A stretch of 64,000 nucleotides of DNA from contig JASANG010001529.1 in assembly GCA_030248215.1 (NCBI GenBank), forward strand, positions 1-64,000, read 5' to 3'. Made by a program: the position numbers and the translations under genes. Of the stretch, positions 22,755 through 34,700 are shown piece after piece. The DNA is from Enoplolaimus lenunculus (taxonomy: Eukaryota; Nematoda; Enoplea; Enoplida; Thoracostomopsidae). Position 1 is the first letter of the stretch. Each line of letters starts with the position of its first letter. Below the pieces are notes generated by a model, which was not told the DNA's origin, did no database searches, and saw only the letters and a program-made list of their open reading frames with translations.

Positions 22755-25700
22755 GTATGTGTGAAGGCTAAGAGATGGGTTTGTGGAACTTTGCTGCGAG
22801 CCCGTTGTCGGTATATGTGCACGTAAGTGTATGTAAAGCAAATGTTGCCATGCCTGTGCACCTATGCCGGTATAAGAAGTTGTTGCAACGACCGCGTGGT
22901 GTAGTGGTTGCATCCTTTGCTCGAGAGCATGAGGGCCGAGGTTCGATTCCCGGCGTGGTCATTAACTTTGGCAAAACTTCAAACAGGGGTCGTGCAGACC
23001 GTATAGTGCCAACACCCGTCGCCAAATGAGGGACCAGATGTGCGTAGCCCAGCCCCCATGAACAAAAATTTGGCCTCACTAGAAAATTGTCAACGTTGCT
23101 TGTCCGGCGACGAAAACCGTTGTACGCCCCCCCTGAATAATTTTTAGTAGCCCTTTAGCAAGGCGAGCTGGCTACGGGCCTGCTTCGATGTGATCAGAAA
23201 TTAAAATGTTGCTTCTCATTAATACATAAACAATGTAAAACAAAACTATTACTTTCTTGTTAGGACAATAGCTCACATTTAGCGTTTGTTTGTTTGTTTG
23301 TTTGTTTGTTTTTACTCAAAAAGTTATGTATTTACTTAAGTCGAACTGAAGTAATTAGTTAAATAGGAAATATAAAGTAAGTAAATACTTAAGTAACATT
23401 TCAGAAACCCTGCCATTATCTACTAGGACAGTGCCATTTTATTTTGTTACAAAATCGTATCACGACAATTCGTCGCCTGACAACTTGTAATCTGAAACTT
23501 CGTAGACTCGACAATTCGTCGCCCATCAGTATATTTAGGCATAGGCGTAAGCTCAAGATTACGGTCAGCATTTATGCTTAGATTTATTCATAAGCTTTAG
23601 GATACTGATCGGCTTCGAGCAACGAATTGTCGTCGTTTCTTACGAAATAGAACGCTGTGCTTATTGCTTTGCTTGTCTCAGTTTGTAACATTTGTTAGCA
23701 CCTCTGAACTTTAAACTTTTTTAGCCGGGCGGGGGGTCCTTGATCGAAAATGGTATTTTTTTATTGCAGCAGTCTACGTGCTTGCATACTTGATTTGTGT
23801 TTTGGTTGTTTGTTTGCCGTTAATTATGATGGAGCTCGCTGTTGGGCAGTTAACGGCACGATCTCCATTTCAAGCAATTGGTCGTGTTTGTCCGTTGTTC
23901 AAAGGTAAGAAATGTTGCTGAAAAATTAGTAAGGTCCCCCCCTTCTTACAATTTTTTAATTTTGTGCAATTCATACAAATTTTATTTCAAGCTGAAGTAT
24001 TCGGCGTTTTCACGCTACACGAAAATAGCGACAATATAGGCCGTCAAGTGGTGTAAGATTGAACCAGGTTGGGTATGGATTTCACTGAGTCCTCAGCTGC
24101 GGTATTGAGAGAATTCGAGTTGGCTATAAAATACAAACATGATCTGGGCTCGTAGCCAGCTCTCCTCCTTGCTAGTGGCGTTACAATTTTTTATAAACGG
24201 TATACAAGGGTTTTCGATGACTTGCAAACAAGGTTGAAAATTTTATAGAGGGCGCCGCCAAAATTTTACTAGCGAGGGCTGAGCCTTCCCTTCCCTGCCC
24301 CCTCTATTTAAAAATGCAAATTTTGCGACAATTTTTTTACCCAATGCCTGCTTTGGGCAGTGACTCGTTTCGCTCGCGAGGTTTTTTTCAAAGTTAAGCC
24401 ATTTAAATTTAAGTTATTGGCGTAGGCCTCCCAAATGGTTTTCGCTAACATGACACAAATTGTGTAAGTTTTATTCAATTTTAGAAACTTATATCTTCTT
24501 CTGATATTGTATAATTTCTATTCAGTTTCAGAAAATATATGTTTTTCTAAAATTGTGTTATTTTATTCGATTTCAGAAAAATATATCCTCATCCGAAATT
24601 GTGTAAATCTTGTTCAATTTCAGTAGAACTTGTCTTCTTCTGAAATTGTGCAAATTTTGTTGAATTTCAGAAAAATATATTCTCCTTTCGAAATTGTGTA
24701 AATTTTATTCAGTTTCAGAAACATTTATCTTCTTCTGAAATTGCATACGTAATTTTTATTCAGTTTCAGAAAAATATATCTGCTTCTGAAATTGTGTCAA
24801 TTTTGTTCGATTTCAGAAGAACATATATCTTCTTCTGAAATTGTCAAAATTTCATTCAATTTCAGAAAAATATAATCTTCTTTCGAAATTGTGTAAATTT
24901 TATTCAATTTCAGGAACATTCATCTTCTTCTGAAATTGTATAATTTTTATTCAGTTTCAGAAAAATATACCTGCTTCTGAAATTGTGTAAATTTTATTCG
25001 ATTACAGAAAATATATCTTCTTCTAAAATTGTGTCAATTTTATTCAATTTCAGAAACATTTATCTTCTTCTGAAATAGTCAAAATTTCATTCAATTTCAG
25101 AAAAATATATATCTTCTTCTGAAATTTTGTAAATTTGAACACACTTCAGGTGTCGGTGTTGGTTTCATTGTGATTTCGTTGGTGTTCGCATCGTTGCTTG
25201 GGATTACAATTGGTTACTATGGCATTTATATTGTTCATTTGTTCCTTTCGCTTGATGATATTCAAGCGAATGGGAGGCTGCCTTGGCAGCGATGCAATCA
25301 AATGTGGAATGTTGAATCCGAATGTTCTTGTAAGTTTGACCTTGGAGTGCACCCGTCTCACCAGTTGTGTCATGTTGAACATTGTGTGATGCAAATTGTG
25401 CCCAATGTTATTTTGAGGGGCGTAACAGTAGTATATGCATATTCCTAAGCGTAGGCCTAGGCGTAAGCCTCAGGGAAGGATAAGCCTATAAGTAAGCCTA
25501 AGCCTTAGCCTAAGCAAAAATATTAGTCGAAAGCTTAAGCTACTCTATTACTACCGCGAAAAATGGTTCGCACGTCAAAGTAACATAGGCAAAAGGCGGA
25601 TACAGGGGGATCGAGGGATGCATCCCCCCACCAGCTGACGAGTGTAATTTTTTCATTGTTAAAATCAAACATACAATATAAATTTTTGTTCTGATATCTC

Positions 25701-28700
25701 AAAATTTCACAGTTGTTTTGGGGCTTCGCCCCAAAACTGTGCACAACTAATTTTCTATGTACTTTGACAAGTTTTAAAATGTGTCTGGCTTTTCTCCCTC
25801 AGTTCGATCGCCAGTTTCGGGCTCCCACCCTGGTGTTTGGGGGAGCCTCACTCCTGTTTGCTCCGGGCGGGGGCTGCTAGCGCGTTTCTCTCCGCTTGTG
25901 CATTTCCCAACAGAAATTTCTGGATCCGCCATTGACATGGACCCAAATTGTTATGGTTACAAGCTCGAATCGTGTATTAAATAGCAGTAGCATATTGATT
26001 TAGCTTTCGCTTAAGCCTACTATTAATCGTAACCGAACGCCTGAAACCCTATTTTAGACCTGATCTGCGTGTAGATGTCCCTGATATGAAACTGGCAAAT
26101 ATTATCAGTTCTTTGTGAAAACAAATTGTTACTAGTTTGTTAGCCCCCCTCTTTCTAATTTTTTAGTGGTAACTAATAGTCAGAAGTGTGCTACTCCGAC
26201 TCTTTTACATTCGGCTAAATTTAATCTTGGGCTTAAGCTTAGGTCATTGGTTCGTTGGATTTATCGTTTTGTTAATTTTATTTTTTTTTGCTTTTAGATG
26301 TACACAAATTGACTGGACCAGGATCGGAAACGCAAATGTTTTCAAATTCTGGGCCAATTTCACATTATACTGATATGATTGCAGGCCAGCATTTCTACAA
26401 GTAAGCTTTTATTACTTAAAGCTGAAGTTGACAAAGACGTCCGCAAACGAATCTACGACAATTCGTCGACCGATAACTTGTCGTTCAACTGTGTCCTTAA
26501 AGCCTACGAATAAATCTAAGCATAATCATAAGCGTAATAATTGTAAGCTTAAGCCTAAGCATAATGACGCGCGACGTATTGTGGAGTCGATGAAATTTCG
26601 GATTACAAGTTGTCGAGCGACGAATTGTCATGATACTTCCGCAAACGTACAAATTGGAAGGAAACCATAAAAACCAGTCGTAGTGGGACTACATTTATTG
26701 AGCGAAGCTCGAATACACGTAAGCAATTAAGGTAATATGCAAATTAGTTATTAGCTAACTATTCATATATCGGTTTTGGAGGTTTTTAAGCAATTTCCTC
26801 AGATTCCTCGCATCCAAAAACCCTTCAGCCCCCTAATAATTATTGGAATAATTTAAAAAGTCCTAATTTTGTCTCGTCAATTAAGCTAATATGCAAATTA
26901 GCCATTAGCTAACTATTCAATTATCGGTTTTGGATGTTTGTAAACAATTTATTCAAATTCCTCGCACCTAAAACCCTTTACTGCTGAAATTATATTGCTT
27001 TTAACCATAATAATTAGTGAAACATTGTAAAAAGTCCTAATTTAGGCTTATAAACTATGCTAATATGCAAATTACTTTTAGCTAACTGCTTAAGTATCGG
27101 TTTTGGAGGTTTGTTAACAGTCTACGCAGATTCCTCGCACACAAAAACCCTTTAATGCTAAAATTAGATTGCTTCTAACTGTAATAATTAGGGAAATATT
27201 GTGGAAAGTCCTAATTTAGGCTTAATTAATTATGCAAATTAGCCTGTAGCTACTAAACGGCTTGCAATTTTAAAACCCCAATGCGAGGTTAACACCCCAG
27301 GATAATTGGCTTTCAAGCAAAAAAGTTTCTCAAAATCGGTTCATCGGTTCCTGAGATTCTTTTCGGACGGACAGACGGACATCCACCTTTCAACCCCCAA
27401 GTATAAAACAAAACGCTTCGCGAAACTCCGAGCTTCGCTCGGAGTTTCGCTTCGCTCAATTAAATCTTGAACGCTGTTTAACTTTGGGGATCACAGATGC
27501 TCCTGTTTCTTCTGTGTTGACGTAACGTTTGCTGTGTTTATTTCAAAATATTTTTCATTTTTCTGTTTGTTTATTTATTAATTAATGTTTTGGCCCATTT
27601 TAATTTATGCAGCATTCACAATGATAAACTTCGCTATGCCACCGGGAATGACATGAGATAAAGTTAACGAGTCGCAATTTTAAAAATTGCCACTTGTTAA
27701 CCCTACCATGCCGCAAGTTTTTAATGTTATCCTACCCTAACAAGTGCCACAAAAATTTTTGTGGCACGAGTTAGTGTAGGGTTAGCGCAAATTTTGCGCT
27801 TATATGTTTATTATATTTATTACACACGAATTGTTATGTGTGTACGTCTTAAATTGCGTTTTATTGCTTGCAATTAATCAATATTAACCCTACCTTAACT
27901 CGTGTCGCAGAAATTTTTGTGACACGTGTTAAAGAAGGGTTAGATTGGTAATTTGTGGTATGGTACGGTGAACAAGTGGAAATTTTTGAATTTTCCACTC
28001 GTTAAACCTACCTCATGTTGTTGTCGGTGGCGGAGCGAAATTTATTATTGTAAATGCTAATGCCTACTGGGAGGCCGGGGAATTAGGGCACTTGAAAGCT
28101 GTCAAGCTTAGGCTTAGGGTTAGGCTTAGTACGTAGGCCCCTATAGTTATAACATGGGCCAAATTATTTTATATTGTTTTGTTCATTTCGGTTTTTTTGT
28201 AAATTTTTCAGATATTACGTACAAAATTTGTCGAAAAATATCTCAGTGACTGGTGAGCTTGTATGGCAGCCAATTGCAGGCGCCGGTGCCATGTGGATTT
28301 TGGTGTTTTTTGCCGTTTTTGTTGGCGTTCGATGGCTGGGAAAGGTACGTATGGGAAGTTTGAACCGTAAATATTGGCAATTTTTCGTATTGTTTTTACG
28401 TATACTCGAACTGGTAATTTAATGTCTTGTTCTGTCTATGGTTATCTAAATAACCATCAACCTCTGTTCAATTGTGGGTTTAAGTAGTTGTTCTAGTGGT
28501 TCAGAACAAGATTTAGCATTTTTGCGTCTAAGTGTTATATCGATTTAGTTTTTGGTCCAAATTATAAAATTTAAATACATATTTAGACTAATTTATATTT
28601 TTTTCAATTTAAGGTAACCTACTTCACAGTAACAGTGTCGATTGTTCTACTACTCGCGTTAGCGGTTCGTGCGTTAACGCTTGATGGAATGGCAGACGAA

Positions 28701-31700
28701 TTAACGAAATTACTTGACACCGACACTGACTGGGACAAATTTCAGGACAAACAGGTACCATATTCGTAACTTAATCCGGCAGTATTGATCGGCGGTCGCA
28801 TGCAATACCAAGTAATTTTAACTATAGGTTTACTGGATTGTTTCATTCATGGGTATGAACTGGCGTTTAAATAGTTTCCCTCCATATACTTTTATGTGCG
28901 TATAAAAATGCCGTGTTTACGTAGACTGTTGGTCCAATGAGGGTTAAGGTTTTGCTTGACAATAGATACACCTGACCCCAATTATCCGTTTGTATGTATA
29001 TAAATGTGCGTGTAAATCAACCGATCAAATGCCCCGTGGGCCAACTATAGAATTGGTCCACTCAATAAAATGAAAAAAAACTAGGAGTTAGGTGTTCTAT
29101 CGAAGACAGTCAGTGGGTGACTCGCTGTATGACAAAATACCAAAGCTGCCTTTTTCACCTTGAATATATTGATTGGACTCGAATAAATATTTACAAAACC
29201 ATTCAAGGGCCGTGGCGAGTGCTGCCTTCGTCATCGCTGTATGCTCACGATTTTACTTTTTCGTTTTTTTGTTTGTTGTTTCAGATGTGGGCGACTGCGT
29301 TTTCGAAATCAATTCTTGCTGTTGGATTGTGTTTCGGCTCGTATATTACACTTGGATCGTACAATAAACGAAGTAACAACATGGTCGGGTAAGTTCTGAT
29401 AACTTTTTAAATTTATTTAAAAGTTAAAAAAATTTCATGAATTTTTATCTAACAGCATCCTCAGTGATTAATGCTCATAATCAATAGTTTACTACTAAAA
29501 TGCGTTTTGAGTAGAAAACAATGTACCCAGTGCGCGTTGCGTTTTACTTAAACCAAGCCACCATTTATAACACATGCTGTGGGTGTTTTTTAGGTAAATT
29601 GGCAACTTTTTTATGGCTATGAAATATAGTTCGGTTACATTTAGAAAATCAACATATTACAGAACAACATATGGAGCACGAACTATGAACCGGCTCCAAT
29701 CGCACTGCGAGTTTAAAACACACCGACTCAATTTGTGTGTTCGAACTTATCGCCCGTTTAGTGATAGATTTTCAAAAATTCCAAAAATTTAATTTTCAAT
29801 TTCAGAGACTCATGTCTGCTGGTGTTCCTGCATATCTTATTCGCAATCGCGCAACTGTTCGTCACAGTTGGTCTGCGCTCTCTGATTAGCAAGTTTGACG
29901 AGCAATATTTGACCTATGGTAAAGTTGCAGTTAGCGATACAGTTAATTTGAGTCAATTAAAGCTTATCCCGAAAGGGTAACGTAACACTTGTCCCAGATG
30001 ATGTCAAGTTCTGCAGGATGGCGATAGCATTAATTGAAGCTGGTAGGAGGAACCAGTTGATCGGTTTAGTTAAACTGAGTTTCCTGTCAACAATTATACG
30101 AATGCGGTTATTGAAAATTAGGTAATTGCACAGGACAGAAGCTAAACCTAGCGTGGTTCATCTTGCGTTATTTACCAATGAGGTTTCCGCCTAGTTTTCC
30201 TAAGCAGTGTTCTCGATATAAAATAATCCAAAGCATACACTGCAAAAAACGGTGAGTCAAATTGTACTCGTTAACAAATAGGCTTTTCCGGACTACACAA
30301 ACTGAGTCAAATTCGACTCCGCCAGGGTCAAATTCGACTCACTGAACGACTCGACTCATTGAGTCGAATTTGACTCTGGCGGAGTCGAATTTTGACTCAG
30401 TTTGTGTAATTAGGAAAAGCCTATTTCGGAAAGAGTCAATTTGACTCATCATTTTTTACAGTGTATTTTCGTCGACATTATTTTGTTGACTTGCCACAAA
30501 TTCCATTTTTAATGCATATTTTAGATCCAATATTGGGTACGTTGTTAACGGCTGCAGGTCGAATCTCACACTCATATCTGTGGTCTGCGATGTTGTTATT
30601 TATGGTCGCAATATTTATGTTGAATACCATGGTAAGATTGGTGCATATAACACCTAAGCAGTCCAGTAGCCAACTTGGGCCAACCGGGCTGAACCCAGCT
30701 AAAAGTTTTGATTGCGGTACAAATTAGGGTCTGTTTAGATAAACTAATTACAAATTCTTGACCACCTTGAAATTTTTTCCATTCTCTAAACATATTAGAC
30801 TCCACGCTACGGATTTAAATTAAGTTTGAAACTCCTATTGAAACATATTGTACTCTAATTTGCAAATCAAATCATATTGCACTTACGTCTTCATTCTTTA
30901 CCGGAGTCTACTCACAATTGTTTTATTATGTATTAATTTTTTTGTATATTTGAGTCTTCTCATGTCAATTTCTGCGTTTTTAATATTTTCAGTACGTTCT
31001 TGTGTTCACGTCAGTGGCAGCGATTGAAGATTTGTTGTTATGTCAAATCGGTACACGCGTTTGGCCACGAATGTTCATAGCACTTGGCGTTTGTTGTCTT
31101 GGATACGCTCTTGGCCTGGGATATACCGTACAGGTAAGTCTTTCAAGGGTCAACTCAGTAAAATGCAGGGGCCGAGATTTTGCCGCGTAGGTGGACAGCA
31201 GAAAACACAGATACGAGACTTACCAATTTAAAGTATTTTTAAACGTTTTGGAAATACCGGCATCGTTTTGGTGAAAGGATGCCGACCCGGAGCTAGCTTT
31301 TCATGTACTAAGTGGGGTCAGACAGTGGCGAAAGAACAATATTGTTGGAAAGCGGTGAGGCATCGACTAGGTTGCTGTCCGTCATTAGGCTTAGGCTTAG
31401 TTGCACGGCGCACTGTCGGGTCACAAAAGTTGTCAGGCGACGAATGTCGGAACTGCCGAGTACTCATTTAACGCTAAGTTGTGTGCACTCAGTTGCGAAT
31501 AGAAATGAAACAACTCCACTACCGAAGCGAGCGAGAATTCAGCTAATTTTGTTTTCATTTCGTTTCAATTCAGGGTACATTATAGTGCCCTCTGTACCCC
31601 CTTCGCTAATGGGGCGCGTGCTCTTGACCCCTGCATTTCTACGCCTGTGTCATAAACTCCAGACGGGTAATTGAGGATTTCGTATAAATTACAAATGAGG

Positions 31701-34700
31701 TTGAAAATGTTCCAGGTGAAAAGACAAGTGTATCGTAAGAGATCTGTGCCTCTCATTGGATACGGGCATACCAAGTACAATATTATTAGCACATTTTAAC
31801 TCAATTCGATTGGCTATCTAGTTGTCCTAAAACATTAGACATACCAATGAAGTTTTTTCTTAAAAATTGTCTGAATATATTAAAATTCGAAGCGAACTTT
31901 GAATCTAAAATCATTCAAAGACCTAGCAGAACCCATGTTACTGTGATGGTGCACCGTTTTGCCGTTTGACAATAATACAATAAGTTTAAGCTTTAGACTA
32001 ATTTCTTTGCTTTAACTTAAGCTAAAACTTAATTCATAGGCTTATTCCTACGCTGAAGCTGAAGTTTAGGAATATTCTTATACTACTGTTAGCGTCTCTC
32101 AAAGTAACGTTGGTTCTCAACGAAAAAGTAGAGCTGGAGGAATAACATTGGGGGGGGGGGGGCTGGGCCCAAACCTTTGTTCAGTTGTTTCAGGCAGGAC
32201 CTTATGCGCACGAGCTGGTGAGCAAGTTTTTCGATCTGTTCCCGTTGTGGATACTTTTATTCTTTGAAATATTGGCGATTGCATGGTTTTATTGTAAGTT
32301 GAGATGCACAGTTGCACTACTGCCAATCAATTTTAAGCTCATGTACACTTTTGCCCTCATTTAAAGGTAACGCTTAGACTTACGCTTTTGGTTAATAGGT
32401 AAAGGCGTTGGGAAGTGTTTAGGCTTAGGCTTAGGTAAGTATTTCGTAACTTAAGCCTTAACCTGAGCCTAAGGCTAGTCTAGCGTTATCCTAATGCTAA
32501 GTCTTGGGGGAGGGGGGTAGAAGTGTACAAGAGCGAAATTTTACAGCGACACATACTTATGAATATGTATGCGGAACACTGCATATCGTTAAACGAAATG
32601 TTCACAAATCTGCAAAATTTTAAAAGTGTAATTACCGAAATATTATTTTTCAAATTTTTTAAATTTAGTTTAAGTTAAAAAATTTTGGCTAACCAGCAAC
32701 GACTAAGCTGGTTTGAACAGCTTAATCTAAAATTAGCAAATTGCTATCTCGTCTCGCCATCCAAATTTATTAGCTGGGCTGCAACAGTTGCACAACTGTT
32801 GCACGTATTCTCAAATGCGTGTAGCATCTATCACCAGTTGTTGATAGGTCTTGTGCGTTTCGAACCAGTGAATAACGAGTGTCGTAATTGAACACAATGT
32901 TTAGAATTGGTTTGGTCAATTTGTGGCCAAATTTTGAGATCCACAACTGTCAATCCGATGTACGTAAAATGCATGTTTCAGGCGCTCACTGGCTGGGCAA
33001 AGATATTCGTCAAATGGTTGCGAACGCGTGCTGCTGGTGCTGGGGATTTGTATTATCATACGTCCTGTACATTTTGCCTGTTGTACCAGTGGTAAGTCAA
33101 GTTCTGCTTCAAACTTTGACGCTTGTGCATGCTATTCGCGTTTAAGTAGTTTAAAGTATTATTTTAGGCGCAGGTTTAGGCTTAGGCAAACACTGAGGCA
33201 ACGGTGTCCATCTTAGGCTTAGGATAGGTTTTTCTAAAACCTAAGAATAATCCTGAGCCTAAACCTAAGTCTACAGAGATCAGAGAGCAAACGTCATCGT
33301 ACCACCTACCCAGAACATTTCCGCGGTCATGTATGGAATTGGTTGTGAACAAAGTCGCAGGCCAGATGTTTTCACGCAGGTTTAGGCTAACACTTTGACT
33401 CTGGTATAGCTTAGGCTTAGATTCACGGTTTACGTTGCTCGTAACCTGTTTGACGCTTTGACCACATTTTCGAACAGCTCTGTAATGCAATACTAGCATC
33501 TTTTCAGGAATTTCGGCGAAGTATATTTCGGAAATAAATTCTGACTCCGTTTCCAGTTTCGACAAAAAATATATTCCGATTCCGCTTCCGACCAAAATGT
33601 ACTTCCGATCCGAACCCTGAATTTCCCCGTTTTATATATATATTCTCGGTTACAGTATATATACTCTCGGTACAGTATATATACTCTCGGTTACAGTATA
33701 TATATATAAATGTGTGTATATTTCTAATATTGTTTCTATTTTCAGTACATCCTCGTAATGAAATTCTGGACCTATCACGACATTGGGCCACCGATAAACC
33801 AAACATCAGCGTCAATTTCGTGGGTGGTTCCGATTGGCTGGTTGGTCGCCGTTGTACCTGTTTTATTCATTCCATTTTTTGTTGTTTTTGTCATCGTTCG
33901 AACATGCATGCGTGGACCAGGTGCTACAAAAGCTGAGGTAAACTGTGCTTCTAGTTTTCTTTACACTTAGAAAAACTAAGAATAATTGTCCCACATGTTG
34001 ATCAGGGATCATGTTTCACGCTCGGGGAAACACAAATTATCAGCTATTTTACATGAATCTATGACAATTCGTCGCCCGAGTCGCCCAACAGTGTCCTGAA
34101 GCCTATGAATAAATCTATGCATAATCATAAGCGTAATCCTAATCCTAAGCATAATGATGGGTGGCTAATTGTCCAGTCGGTGAAATTTTTGATTACAAAT
34201 TGTCGGGCGACGAATTGTTTATGGTACCGCTTTACTATCGATGTTGAATTGCTGGCTTGGTGACATTTATGTATTGAAAACATATTTGTACCAGTTGGTA
34301 ATTAGGCCGTCCCAAACAAACACTAATTGACTAATTGTTCACTGCAGCGAAAATTACTGTTTACAATAACAAAATTATACGCAATTGCGTATTCTGCAGC
34401 TTATTAAATCTTTCATAACGTTCACAATCTGACTGAGTTTGCTTTCGAGTAAAAGGCGGGAACATTATTTTAAAACAAAGATTTTAATTTTCAGTTTACG
34501 ACTTAAAATTTTAAATTAGGTTCCTAAAATTATTTCCTGCTACAACTTTTCAAACGTTCAGTTTTTTGAACGAAGTTGCACCAGATTCAGGTTATCGGCA
34601 AATATTGTCAGCTTTGTTTTCAACATTTTTTGGAACCACTAGGTTTTGGTTTTTGCGATTGTACAATATTCTCAGCTGTGTGTAGCACCTATCGGGGTAA

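Noticed and set aside
22890-22960. A functional tRNA gene, perhaps with anticodon CGA
   Set aside because: The anticodon stem has three mismatches in five pairs in the canonical register and the T stem is bulged.
33182-33595. 137-codon open frame on the - strand in intron 12
   Set aside because: Covers TTAGGC-type and TTCCG-type repeats, on the strand opposite to the transporter.
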